From Williamsia limnetica (GTDB lineage Bacteria; Actinomycetota; Actinomycetes; Mycobacteriales; Mycobacteriaceae), in the NCBI RefSeq assembly GCF_003217475.1, contig NZ_QJSP01000008.1, positions 62,001 to 126,000 of the forward strand: DNA of 64,000 nt. Reading direction: 5' to 3'. The position numbers and the translations under genes are program-made. Every line of letters begins with the position of its first letter. The stretch's first letter is position 1. The notes beneath the pieces are model-generated. The model was not told the DNA's origin. It made no database searches and saw nothing but the letters and a program-made list of their open reading frames with translations. This document shows positions 15,883-24,587 of this stretch, one piece after another.

Positions 15883-17550
15883 GTGACCGAGAAGACGTCG
15901 CGACCTCTGCCGTTGCTCACGGGCGACAACGAGTTCTTCTGGACCTCCGGGGCAGATGGACTCCTCCGGATCCAGGAATGTCAGACCTGCGAGTCGCTGA
16001 TCCATCCACCGCAACCGGTGTGCAGATATTGCCGCGGGCACGAGATGGGCAACCGCGCCGTGACCGGGTTCGCCACCCTCATCGGCTTCACCAGAAATGA
16101 ACGCTTCAGCCTCCCCGGGATGCCCGCACCCTACGTGGTGGCGCAGGTCGCACTCGAAGAAGACTCGCGAATCCGATTGACCACCAACGTTGTCGAGTGC
16201 GAGTTTGCCGAACTCGAGTTGGGCATGCGCATGGAGGTGGTCTTCGAACACCAGGACGACGTCTGGTTCCCACTCTTTCGCCCGGCGCCGGATACGACCA
16301 CCCAACCGGCTGCGGCGCCGTCAGACGAGATCAACCCCGACGCCTTCGCGCACCATGTGCGACCGATGGTCGGTACCGACAAGTTCGAGGACAAGGTCGC
16401 GCTCACCGGGGTCGGGATGTCCGACATCGGCAGGCGATTGATGGTGTCGCCGTTGTCGCTGACGATCGCGGCTTGCGAACGTGCGGTCGCGGACGCGGGT
16501 CTGAGCCTCGACGACATCGACGGACTGTCCAGCTACCCCGGCGCCGGCAACGTCGGGGGTTTCGGTGAAGGCGGCGTCACGGCGCTGGAGTCAGCACTCG
16601 GAATCCGCCCGACCTGGTACAACGGCGGGATCGAGACATTCGGACCCGGCGGTTCGGTGATCGCCGCAATGCTCGCGGTCGCCGGCGGACTTGCCCGCCA
16701 CGTCCTGTGTTTTCGAACCCTCTGGGAATCGACACACGGCGAATTGATGAAGCAGGGCAAGATGAGTCCGCCGGGAGGCGGCGGCCGCACCACCAGTTGG
16801 ATGATGCCTTTCGGTGGAGTCTCTGCCGCACACACACTCGCCCAGAACGCCCAACGACACTTCAACCGCTATGGCACCACACGCGAAACGCTCGGGTCGA
16901 TTGCGTTGAACCAGCGGGCCAATGCCGCGCTCAACCCCACCGCGATCTACCGCGACCCGATGACGATGGACGACTATCTGTCCGCCCGGACCATCACGAC
17001 GCCGTTCGGACTCTACGACTGCGATGTGCCCTGCGATGGTGCGGTGGCCGTGATCGTGTCGGCGAAGGACGCGGCCTTCGACCTGCCGAAACCGCCGGTA
17101 CTCGTCGAAGCGGTGGGGACGCAGATCATCGAGCGCATGGAATGGGACCAGAGCACCCTCACGCATGAGCCTCAGGTCCTCGGCCAAGCTGCGCACATGT
17201 GGTCACGAACATCGTTGCGACCCAGCGATGTCGACGTTGCCGAGCTCTACGACGGATTCACCTTCAATTGCCTCTCGTGGATCGAGGCACTGGGGTTCTG
17301 CGGTATCGGAGAGGCGAAGGACTTTCTCGATGGGGGCAGGAACATCGCGCGCGATGGCGTGCTCCCGCTCAACACCCACGGCGGTCAGCTCTCCCACGGC
17401 CGCACTCATGGGATGGGGCTCCTGCATGAGGCGATCACCCAGCTACGGGGAGAGGCCGGGCCGCGGCAGGTGGCGGACGCTCGGGTGTCCGTGGTGAGCA
17501 GCGGCGGCCTGACGCCGAGCGGCGTCCTACTGTTGAGGTCGGCGTCATGA
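15883..17550 (+). CDS. Fused OB-fold (DUF35) / thiolase-fold protein, Ltp2-like retro-aldolase candidate
   Basis: A 555-residue fusion. GTG 15883 is preferred because AGGAG sits 12 bp upstream, inside the frame that opens at 15865. Residues 1-140 or so form a Zn-ribbon (Cys33, Cys36, Cys47, Cys50) and OB-fold domain. A linker rich in Thr/Pro/Ala leads to a thiolase-fold domain from about residue 165. The thiolase nucleophile is missing (GIETFGPGGS where Cys is expected) and the GHP motif is replaced by SHGRTHGMG, both typical of Ltp2-type aldolases that cleave beta-hydroxyacyl-CoA with the ChsH2 DUF35 domain. Here both partners are one polypeptide. A hydrolase start overlaps its stop by ATGA. 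The aldolase assignment is an inference from residue pattern. Confidence 0.82.
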   Translation: MTEKTSRPLPLLTGDNEFFWTSGADGLLRIQECQTCESLIHPPQPVCRYCRGHEMGNRAVTGFATLIGFTRNERFSLPGMPAPYVVAQVALEEDSRIRLTTNVVECEFAELELGMRMEVVFEHQDDVWFPLFRPAPDTTTQPAAAPSDEINPDAFAHHVRPMVGTDKFEDKVALTGVGMSDIGRRLMVSPLSLTIAACERAVADAGLSLDDIDGLSSYPGAGNVGGFGEGGVTALESALGIRPTWYNGGIETFGPGGSVIAAMLAVAGGLARHVLCFRTLWESTHGELMKQGKMSPPGGGGRTTSWMMPFGGVSAAHTLAQNAQRHFNRYGTTRETLGSIALNQRANAALNPTAIYRDPMTMDDYLSARTITTPFGLYDCDVPCDGAVAVIVSAKDAAFDLPKPPVLVEAVGTQIIERMEWDQSTLTHEPQVLGQAAHMWSRTSLRPSDVDVAELYDGFTFNCLSWIEALGFCGIGEAKDFLDGGRNIARDGVLPLNTHGGQLSHGRTHGMGLLHEAITQLRGEAGPRQVADARVSVVSSGGLTPSGVLLLRSAS

Positions 17551-18482
17551 CAGCCACCGAGGCGCATACGCCCACCATCCGCAAAGCTCCCGGCGTCCCG
17601 TTCGGCGGGGAGCCGGTCCGACGGGTGGTGGATGTCGACGGTATCCCGATGTCGGCTCTGCTCGCCGCGGCACCGATTCCCCGCGGTGTGATCGTGGCCC
17701 TGCATGGTGGCGCGACCAGTTCGGCCTACTTCGACTGCCCTGGGCATCCCCGGCACTCGTTGATCCGGGTCGCGTCGGCGCTCGGCTACACGATCATCGC
17801 TCTTGATCGACCGGGGTACGGGAGTTCACATCCGCATGCCGATGAGATCCGCTCCGACGACCACCGGGTCGAGCTCGCCTACGGTGCAGTCGACAAGCTG
17901 CTCGAGACGCGCTCGTCCGGCTCCGGCATGTTCCTGTTCGCGCATTCTGTGGGTAGCGAGCTGGCCGTCCGCATGGCGGCCACCGAACGCGGACATTCCC
18001 TGCTCGGTATCGAGCTGTCCGGCACGGGAACAGAGCATCATCCTGACTCCTCCAAGGCATTTCCCCCGAACGATCCCGGTGCCAGGCCCGACGGTTCCGC
18101 AGTCCGGGAGCTCCTGTGGAATCCCAGCCGGCTTTATCCGCCTGACATCCACGGCGGCCGGGACATCGCAGCTCGCGGCCCCGGCTACGAGTACGAGGTT
18201 GTTCGGGACTGGCCACTGAAGAACTTCCCGGACTTGGCCGCGCAGATCGCGGTGCCGGTGCACTTCACCGTCGGAGAGTACGAACGGGTCTGGCGCAACG
18301 ACCCGGACGCGCGATTCGACCTGGGGGCGCTGTTCAGCGCGTCGCCGCGCGTTGTCGTGGAGGAGCAGTTCGACGGCGGTCACAACCTCAGCCTCGGCAA
18401 CACTGCGATGGCGTACCACCTCAACGTGCTCTCCTTCATCGAGGAATGCATCGACGCGCGCAACCCCGGGGATATCCAATGA
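17547..18482 (+). CDS. Alpha/beta-hydrolase fold protein
   Basis: A 311-residue alpha/beta hydrolase. ATG 17547 overlaps the fusion-protein stop (ATGA). The oxyanion region is ALHGGATSS near residue 52. The nucleophile elbow reads FAHSVGSE, so the residue two before Ser is Ala instead of the classical Gly in GxSxG. GGHNLSLG near residue 275 supplies the catalytic His. It would hydrolyse an ester, thioester or C-C bond. There is no signal peptide, so it acts in the cytosol on a pathway intermediate. The specific bond is not predictable. Confidence 0.85.
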   Translation: MTATEAHTPTIRKAPGVPFGGEPVRRVVDVDGIPMSALLAAAPIPRGVIVALHGGATSSAYFDCPGHPRHSLIRVASALGYTIIALDRPGYGSSHPHADEIRSDDHRVELAYGAVDKLLETRSSGSGMFLFAHSVGSELAVRMAATERGHSLLGIELSGTGTEHHPDSSKAFPPNDPGARPDGSAVRELLWNPSRLYPPDIHGGRDIAARGPGYEYEVVRDWPLKNFPDLAAQIAVPVHFTVGEYERVWRNDPDARFDLGALFSASPRVVVEEQFDGGHNLSLGNTAMAYHLNVLSFIEECIDARNPGDIQ

Positions 18483-18510
18483 CAAGCCGCTGTGAGTTGG
18501 GAGCAAGCTG

Positions 18511-19365
18511 ATGCGAATCGGGTTCATCGGTCTCGGTAGTCAGGGCGGGCCCATGGCACGCCGGATCATCGACGCCGGGTACGAGACGACATTGTGGGCG
18601 CGCAGGCACAGTTCTCTGTTGCCCTACGTCGAGACGCCGGCAAAGGTCGTCGGCACACTCGCCGAGTTGGGTGCAGCCAGCGACCTGGTGTGCATATGTG
18701 TGGTCGACGATGCAGGTGTCCGCGAAGTGATCACCGGCGAAAACGGTGTACTGCAGGGTATGAGCGACGGTGGGGTGATTGCGATTCACAGCACCGTGCA
18801 CCCGGACACCTGCCGCGATCTCTCCACCGAGGCTGCCCGACACGGGGTCTCGATCATCGATGCACCCGTCAGCGGCGGCGGCCCAGGCGCCGCCGCAGGC
18901 ACTCTGCTCGTGATGGTCGGCGGGGAGACCGAGGTGGTCGAACGTTGCCGCCCCGTTTTCGACACGTATGCCGATCCCGTTGTCCACCTCGGAGGCCTCG
19001 GTTCGGGTGAGGTGGCGAAGCTACTGAACAATTTGCTGTTCACGGCCAACTTGGCCACGGCGGCAAGCACTCTCCGGCTCGGCGAGTCGCTCGGTGTCGA
19101 TCCGGCCAGGCTCGGTGAGGTCATCACGCACGGGACCTCCAACAGTTTCGCGCTCGGCCGGGTGGTGTCGGCCGGTGGCACCCTCGATCGCATTGCCGCG
19201 CATGCCGGCGAATTGCTGCGTAAGGACGTCGGCCTGGTGGCCGGTCTGGCCGAGGCGGCGGGCACCGAGGCCGGCATCGTCCTCGACGCGGCTGACGCGA
19301 CGCTGGCGATGATGGACCACACCCGCCCGAACTCTGTTCGCACTGCGCCGGCACAGGAGTCTTGA
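18511..19365 (+). CDS. NAD(P)-dependent beta-hydroxyacid-type dehydrogenase, copy 1
   Basis: A 284-residue protein of the 3-hydroxyisobutyrate/6-phosphogluconate dehydrogenase family. The N-terminal Rossmann motif is GFIGLGSQGGPMA and the substrate-binding signature is DAPVSGGGPGAAAG near residue 115. The catalytic lysine is expected in GEVAKLLNN near residue 170. ATG 18511 follows GGGAG. It is directly followed, with a one-base overlap, by a paralogue. The pair may work on different stereoisomers or act as a heteromer; the substrate is probably a 3-hydroxy acid or tartronate-like intermediate. Confidence 0.88.
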   Translation: MRIGFIGLGSQGGPMARRIIDAGYETTLWARRHSSLLPYVETPAKVVGTLAELGAASDLVCICVVDDAGVREVITGENGVLQGMSDGGVIAIHSTVHPDTCRDLSTEAARHGVSIIDAPVSGGGPGAAAGTLLVMVGGETEVVERCRPVFDTYADPVVHLGGLGSGEVAKLLNNLLFTANLATAASTLRLGESLGVDPARLGEVITHGTSNSFALGRVVSAGGTLDRIAAHAGELLRKDVGLVAGLAEAAGTEAGIVLDAADATLAMMDHTRPNSVRTAPAQES

Positions 19366-20186
19366 TGCAGATCGGATTCGTCGGCACCGGCCGGATGGGG
19401 TTGCCGATGGTACGCCGGCTGATTGCCGGGGGGCATCAGGTGCGAGCGTTGACGCGTTCCGCCGAGAGCCGTGATGTGGTTGCCGCGGAGGGCGCCGAGG
19501 CCGTCGCCGACATCAGCGAGGTCGGCTTGGATTCTGATGTCGTCATCGTGTGTGTGTTCACCGACGAACAGGTACTCGAGGTCTGTCTCAAAGGCACGCT
19601 GATCGCCTCCATGCCTCCGGGGTCGGCCCTGGTCATCCATACGACCGGAAGTCCGGCCACTGCTACCGAGATCGCGCAACGCGCAAAGCCCTTCGGAGTA
19701 CGGGTGGTCGACGCACCGGTCAGCGGCGGCCCGCACAACATCGCTGCCGGTGAGCTCACGATGTTCGCCGGTGGAGACCCCGAGGTGGTCGAACAGGTCC
19801 GACCCGCACTGCAATGCTACGGAGACCGCATCCTGCCAGTCGGGGCACTCGGCAACGGCCAGCGCGTCAAGCTTGTCAACAACGCCCTCTTCGCCGCCCA
19901 GATCGGCCTGCTGCGGGAGGGAGTGCGTCTCGGCGCCGAACTCGGCATCGACGAGACCACGCTGCTCGGCGCCCTGCCCTATGCCAGCTCGAACAGTCGG
20001 GTCCTGACCGGTGTCGCGGCCCGCGGATCGGTGTCAGCGTTCAGTACCGCGGTCGGAGAGTTCGTCGACAAAGACGTGGCGGTCGTGCGCAGAGTCGCAA
20101 CCGAACTCGGCAGCGAGCTGGGCCTCATCGACGAGGTGATCGGCTCCCGGTTCGATTCTGCCGGAGTGTCGGCGCCGACCGCGTAG
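19365..20186 (+). CDS. NAD(P)-dependent beta-hydroxyacid-type dehydrogenase, copy 2
   Basis: A 273-residue paralogue of the preceding protein. ATG 19365 shares its A with the preceding TGA and has AGGAG upstream. Motifs: GFVGTGRMGLPM at the N-terminus, DAPVSGGPHNIAAGE, and GQRVKLVNN with the likely catalytic Lys. It ends the 11.7-20.2 kb operon and is convergent, 14 bp away, with the binding-protein gene. The tandem arrangement indicates a local duplication followed by clear divergence. Confidence 0.88.
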   Translation: MQIGFVGTGRMGLPMVRRLIAGGHQVRALTRSAESRDVVAAEGAEAVADISEVGLDSDVVIVCVFTDEQVLEVCLKGTLIASMPPGSALVIHTTGSPATATEIAQRAKPFGVRVVDAPVSGGPHNIAAGELTMFAGGDPEVVEQVRPALQCYGDRILPVGALGNGQRVKLVNNALFAAQIGLLREGVRLGAELGIDETTLLGALPYASSNSRVLTGVAARGSVSAFSTAVGEFVDKDVAVVRRVATELGSELGLIDEVIGSRFDSAGVSAPTA

Positions 20187-20200
20187 CACGCGGCAGGCGA

Positions 20201-21763
20201 TCAGCTCAGCCACAGCTCCTCCGGTAGGGCAGAACCCACCGTGTACATTTCGACCCCACGAACGTTGTTGCCCGAGACCACTGTCGGCGCCGAACGCGTG
20301 TACCACAGGCCCGGATTCAGCTCCACAAGTCTTTGCTGCACCACTTCGTAGGCGGCAAGTCGTTCTTCGACAGTGGCAGCAGTGCGTCCGGTGTCGAGCG
20401 CAGCGTCGAGGTCTGGGTCGCTGATACCGGTGTAGTTGCCGCGCGACGTCGAGTGAAAGGTGTTCCACAGCGAAGAGTCGGGATCCTGCACTGTCGACGA
20501 CAAGATCAGCATGTCGAAATCGTGGGCAGCGATACGTGGCACCGTCGCCGCGAACTCCAGGACCTCGACATTGATCTCGACGTTGTCGAATGCGCTGAGC
20601 TGAGCCTGCATCGCCTCTGCCACCGCGCGATTCTCCGGTGTTGTGTAGGCGAGGAACGTGAACGACAGTGGTGTCCCGTCGGCCGCGAGTTCGTCGAAGA
20701 GTTCCTGCGCTTGTTCGGCATTCGACGTCGGTAGCTCGATGTCCGAGTAGAACGGCGAGTCCTTCTGGAACAGAGTGGTGGGCACCTGGCCTGCACCGTT
20801 GTAGACGGCGGCATCGATGGCAGGGCGATCTACTGCGAGGGCAAGGGCTTGACGTGCGCGAGGATCATCGAAAGGCGCTCTGCGGACATTCATCCCGATG
20901 AACTGTCCACCGCCGGTGTCCAGGGTTTCGGTCTGCAGGCCGGCCGCCTCGATCTTGGCGATGCTGGCCCAACTGGCCTCGGTCGCGATGTCGGCGCCGC
21001 CGGTGGTCATCGCATTCACCCGTTGGTTGGTGTCAAGCACTGCCCGAATCGTGATCGAGTCCAGGTACGGTCTCGGCGCATCCCAGTAGTCAGGGTTCTT
21101 CTGCAGCTCGATGGTGCTCTGCCGCCGCCAACTGGACAAAGTGAACGGTCCCGCACCCACGGGTTGTTCGCTGAACGACTCGGGCCCCTTCTGCAACGCG
21201 GTAGGCGACGCGATCCAATTCAAACCGCTGGTCACCAATGACTGCGCGAAGTGGGGCACCGGCGACACCATCGTCACGTCGAGCGTGAGGGGATCGACAA
21301 CCTCGGTCGCGGCGACCAACACGGCCTGCGGGAGGGAGGGCGAGGCTGTCGCAGGATCTCGCAGCCTGTCCCAATTGAACTTGACGGCCTCTGCGTCGAG
21401 GGGGGTGTTGTCAGTGAACGTCAGGCCCGGCCGCAGGGTGAGGGTGAAGGTCGAGCCACCGTCATCCGACGAGAACTCACTGGCCATCTTCGGCTCGATC
21501 TCGAATGTTTCCGGGTCGTTCACCATCAGCGTTCCGTACAGCGCATTGCCCAGCATGCCGTGCGCCATCCAGACATTGATCATCGAGGCCGGGTCCATCG
21601 ATCTGGGTTCGCCGCCCTGCACCGCCCGGAGTGCGCCCCCGGATACGGGATCGCCCTCGTCAGCCGCTGAACCGTCACCGCCTCCAGGCTCGGCTCCACC
21701 GCACGCACTGACCAAAAGCAGAACCGAAAACGCGACTGCCAGAAACCGTTTGCGCCGGATCAT
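20201..21763 (-). CDS. Solute-binding lipoprotein, peptide/nickel (family 5) type
   Basis: A 520-residue extracytoplasmic binding protein. It starts with a lipoprotein signal: basic MIRRKR, hydrophobic stretch, and lipobox VSAC with Cys21, followed by a Gly/Asp-rich tether. The body has family-5 features such as EPRSMDPA near the N-terminus, FTLTLRPGLTFTDNTPLDAE, and GAGPFTLSSW. Such proteins deliver peptides, sugars or hydrophobic ligands to an ABC importer, but no cognate permease or ATPase is in the window. It is divergent from an acyl-CoA synthetase, with operator copy 5 between them, so it probably scavenges the pathway substrate. Confidence 0.9.
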   Translation of the reverse strand: MIRRKRFLAVAFSVLLLVSACGGAEPGGGDGSAADEGDPVSGGALRAVQGGEPRSMDPASMINVWMAHGMLGNALYGTLMVNDPETFEIEPKMASEFSSDDGGSTFTLTLRPGLTFTDNTPLDAEAVKFNWDRLRDPATASPSLPQAVLVAATEVVDPLTLDVTMVSPVPHFAQSLVTSGLNWIASPTALQKGPESFSEQPVGAGPFTLSSWRRQSTIELQKNPDYWDAPRPYLDSITIRAVLDTNQRVNAMTTGGADIATEASWASIAKIEAAGLQTETLDTGGGQFIGMNVRRAPFDDPRARQALALAVDRPAIDAAVYNGAGQVPTTLFQKDSPFYSDIELPTSNAEQAQELFDELAADGTPLSFTFLAYTTPENRAVAEAMQAQLSAFDNVEINVEVLEFAATVPRIAAHDFDMLILSSTVQDPDSSLWNTFHSTSRGNYTGISDPDLDAALDTGRTAATVEERLAAYEVVQQRLVELNPGLWYTRSAPTVVSGNNVRGVEMYTVGSALPEELWLS

Positions 21764-21866
21764 GATGCCCTCGTATCTGTGAAGTGCGACTGGGACGTTG
21801 CTGCGAAGGGAGTACTGGAGGATGCCGCGGGAAGCCGCGGGATGCCAGAACCGTACCCCGAAACCT

Positions 21867-21881
21867 AAGAATGCTGTTCTG
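21867..21881. promoter_or_regulatory. Operator-like inverted repeat, copy 5 (AAGAAT-gct-GTTCTG)
   Basis: It differs from the consensus at the outermost base of each arm and at the first base of the right arm. It lies 73 bp before the acyl-CoA synthetase start and 104 bp from the binding-lipoprotein start. A lone half-site GCGAAT at 21888 falls 21 bp further on, the same spacing found between tandem copies elsewhere. Confidence 0.5.
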
Positions 21882-21953
21882 GAATGTGCGAATATTGTTA
21901 CAAAGGAACTACGCAAGGCCTGCCCCGTCTCGAACTCCACGAAGGGACCTCTC

Positions 21954-23501
21954 ATGCAGCTGATCCCCAGCTATCACGCCCAGCACACGCCGGATTCGCC
22001 GGCAATCGTCATGGGTACGAGCGGAGAAGTGGTCACCTACCGACAGCTCGATGAGCGTTCGACGCAGTTCGCACGAGCGCTGCGAGATCGCGGCCTCGTC
22101 GGCGGTGATCACATCGCGATCCTCATGGAAAACAACCGGGCGTTCCTCGAAGTCACGTGGGCGGCGCAGCGTTCGGGCCTCTACTACACGGCCATCAACC
22201 GCCACCTCGGTTCCGACGAGGTGCAATACGTACTGGACGACTGTGGCGCGGTCGCCCTGGTGGCGAGCGAGTCGGTCAGCGAGGCAGTAGGTGGCCTGGA
22301 TCTGACCCGGGTACCCACCCGGATCACTGCCGCAGGCGAACTTCCGGGGTTCGAGGACTACGACGCAATACTCGCTGCAACATCGGCGGAACCGCTCGAG
22401 GACGAACGCGAGGGCCGCGAGATGCTGTATTCCTCCGGCACCACCGGACGACCCAAAGGCATCCGTAAACCACTCCCCGATACGGCTTTCGGTGATCCTT
22501 CCTCCGCGCCGGTTCAGATCGCGCAGGGAATGCTGGCACACAGCTCACAGGGAGACGTGGTGTATCTGTCCCCGGCCCCGCTGTATCACGGTTCACCACT
22601 CGTGTTCTCGATGTCGTGGCAGCGAGCAGGCGCAACCGTGGTGGTGATGGAAAGCTTCGATCCCCGGCAATGTCTCGAACTGATCGAGCGGTACCGCGTC
22701 ACCGACGCCCAGTTCGTACCCACGATGTTCGTACGTATGCTTCGCCTTCCGACCCCCGAGCGCGAGCAGTTCGATCTGTCCAGTCTGCGCAGTGTCATGC
22801 ATTCCGCTGCACCGTGCCCCGTTCCGGTCAAGTTTCAGATGCTCGACTGGTGGGGTCCGATCATTCACGAATACTATTCGGGAACCGAGGACGTCGGCGC
22901 GACCTCGATCACTGCACAGGAATGGCTCGCCCACCCGGGTTCGGTGGGCAGACCGCTGCAGCCCTGCCACATCGTCGGCGAGGGTGGCGAAGAACTGCCC
23001 ACCGGGCAGTCGGGCGTCGTCTACTTCGAAGGTGGCAGGCCATTCGAGTACCACAACGACCCCGAGAAGACCCAGTCCGTGACCGAATCGCACGGTTGGC
23101 GCACCATCGGCGACATGGGTTACCTCGACGACGAGGGCTATCTCTACCTCACTGACCGCAAAGCCCACATGATCATCTCGGGCGGCGTCAACATCTATCC
23201 ACAGGAGACGGAGAATCTCCTTGCCGGCCACCCACTCATCGCTGATGTCGCGGTGATCGGGGTACCCGACGATGAGATGGGCGAGTCAGTGAAAGCTGTT
23301 GTGCAGCTGGTCCACCCCGACTCCGACGGCACGGAGATCGAACAGGAACTCCGAGCGTTCTGTCGCGCGAAGCTGGCGTCGTTCAAGTGCCCGCGAAGCT
23401 ATGACTTCGTCGACGAGCTCCCTCGCGATCCGAACGGGAAACTGTACAAACGGCGTTTGCGTGAACGGTACTGGCGCGACCACGACACCATGATCGGCTG
23501 A
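21954..23501 (+). CDS. Acyl-CoA synthetase (AMP-binding)
   Basis: A 515-residue adenylate-forming ligase. ATG 21954 has AAGGGA upstream; an open stretch before it contains the operator and is not likely coding. Motifs: MLYSSGTTGRPKGI, EYYSGTEDVG (A5), WRTIGDMGYLDDEGYLYLTDR, GGVNIYPQETE, and PRDPNGKLYKRRLRE with the catalytic Lys. The A5 and A8 variants resemble long-chain or terpenoid acid ligases, but substrate is not assigned. It is transcribed away from the binding lipoprotein and ends 162 bp before an LLM oxidoreductase with its own operator. Confidence 0.92.
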   Translation: MQLIPSYHAQHTPDSPAIVMGTSGEVVTYRQLDERSTQFARALRDRGLVGGDHIAILMENNRAFLEVTWAAQRSGLYYTAINRHLGSDEVQYVLDDCGAVALVASESVSEAVGGLDLTRVPTRITAAGELPGFEDYDAILAATSAEPLEDEREGREMLYSSGTTGRPKGIRKPLPDTAFGDPSSAPVQIAQGMLAHSSQGDVVYLSPAPLYHGSPLVFSMSWQRAGATVVVMESFDPRQCLELIERYRVTDAQFVPTMFVRMLRLPTPEREQFDLSSLRSVMHSAAPCPVPVKFQMLDWWGPIIHEYYSGTEDVGATSITAQEWLAHPGSVGRPLQPCHIVGEGGEELPTGQSGVVYFEGGRPFEYHNDPEKTQSVTESHGWRTIGDMGYLDDEGYLYLTDRKAHMIISGGVNIYPQETENLLAGHPLIADVAVIGVPDDEMGESVKAVVQLVHPDSDGTEIEQELRAFCRAKLASFKCPRSYDFVDELPRDPNGKLYKRRLRERYWRDHDTMIG

Positions 23502-23561
23502 CCTCACCGCCGGAGAGCACTGTCGGCCCGCACCTCAGCGAGAATCACACTTGCAACTTTT

Positions 23562-23576
23562 GGAAGTGCTATTCTC
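23562..23576. promoter_or_regulatory. Operator-like inverted repeat, copy 6 (GGAAGT-gct-ATTCTC)
   Basis: The right half is perfect and the left has three changes. It lies in the 162-bp gap before the LLM oxidoreductase, 87 bp before its ATG. A lone perfect half-site GAGAAT occurs at 23540-23545. The location suggests independent control of the oxidoreductase and following SDR. Confidence 0.45.
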
Positions 23577-23663
23577 AGCTATTGGACATGCCGCGCAGTC
23601 ACTCCATGCCGATCCGTGGGCCGGGCGAGACGTCAGCGCGTCAACGACTTTCACGAGGTGACG

Positions 23664-24566
23664 ATGCGCTACATCTACCACTACCCGGAAACCAGCGGAC
23701 CCGACGGCGACCTGTTTGCCGCAGGACCTCTGAAAGACGTGGCGGTCAGTGTCGAGCGCGCGGGTTTCGACGCCTTTTCGCTGAGTGAACACCCGGCCCC
23801 GGGATCCAAATGGCTTGCCACAGGTGGACATCAGACAATGGATCCCTTCGTCGCGCTGGGATTCGTGGCCGCGGCGACCGAGAGTCTCAAACTGCTGACC
23901 TACTTGGCCGTTGCACCATACCGAAACCCCCTACTCCTGGCCAAGGCCGCCTCGACGCTCGACACACTCTCCGGCGGACGCTTGATCCTGGGGCTGGGTA
24001 CCGGCTACCAGAAGAGTGAATTCTTCGCCCTCGGAATCGATATCGAGGAGCGCAACGTCTTGTTCGACGAAGCCCTCGATGTCCTACCGCTGCATTGGAG
24101 TGGCGAGGCCTTCAGTTACCAGGGAAAGCACTTCAGCGCCCGGGACGTGATGGCCCGGCCGCGTCCACCACAGACTCCGATCCCGATCTGGATCGGCGGA
24201 AATTCTAAGCTCACCCGCCGACGGGTGGCGCAGCGAGCGCAGGGCTGGATGCCGATGTCCGGTGGAGCACAACTGAGTTCCACCGCTCGCACACCCGCGC
24301 TCGGATCGAGTTCAGAGTTGGGCGAGAAGATTGCAGAGCTACGACACGCTGCGACCGCGTCAGGGCGAACCGAACCGATCGACGTGCTCTACTCCTACCA
24401 GGCAGACGGTCTGTCGACTCCCGGCGCCGATGCCGACCGGCATCGCGAAGCGTTCGACCACCTCGAGAAGGCCGGCGTCACCTGGGTTGTGGTGTCCAGC
24501 GCGACCAGCGAGTACTCGGCGACGACCGATTTCGTCGAAGCTTTCGGTTCGACTTACCTGGCATGA
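23664..24566 (+). CDS. LLM-class (F420-type) flavin-dependent oxidoreductase
   Basis: A 300-residue luciferase-like TIM-barrel protein. ATG 23664 follows GAGGTG. Features include DAFSLSEHPAPG near residue 36, LLTYLAVAPYRNPLLLAK, the hallmark GGRLILGLGTGYQKSEF and PIPIWIGGNS. Actinobacterial members mostly use F420, some FMN, for hydride transfer or Baeyer-Villiger-like oxygenation. It has its own operator and is followed by an SDR 21 bp downstream. Cofactor and substrate cannot be fixed from sequence. Confidence 0.88.
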   Translation: MRYIYHYPETSGPDGDLFAAGPLKDVAVSVERAGFDAFSLSEHPAPGSKWLATGGHQTMDPFVALGFVAAATESLKLLTYLAVAPYRNPLLLAKAASTLDTLSGGRLILGLGTGYQKSEFFALGIDIEERNVLFDEALDVLPLHWSGEAFSYQGKHFSARDVMARPRPPQTPIPIWIGGNSKLTRRRVAQRAQGWMPMSGGAQLSSTARTPALGSSSELGEKIAELRHAATASGRTEPIDVLYSYQADGLSTPGADADRHREAFDHLEKAGVTWVVVSSATSEYSATTDFVEAFGSTYLA

Positions 24567-24587
24567 CAGAGGAATAGAGGCCGATCA

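Noticed and set aside
11708-20186. A canonical cholesterol side-chain degradation cluster
   Set aside because: The P450, aldolase-like and dehydrogenase genes recall it, but KstR-type operators, MaoC-type hydratase (ChsH1), Mce transport genes and recognisable steroid ring enzymes are missing.
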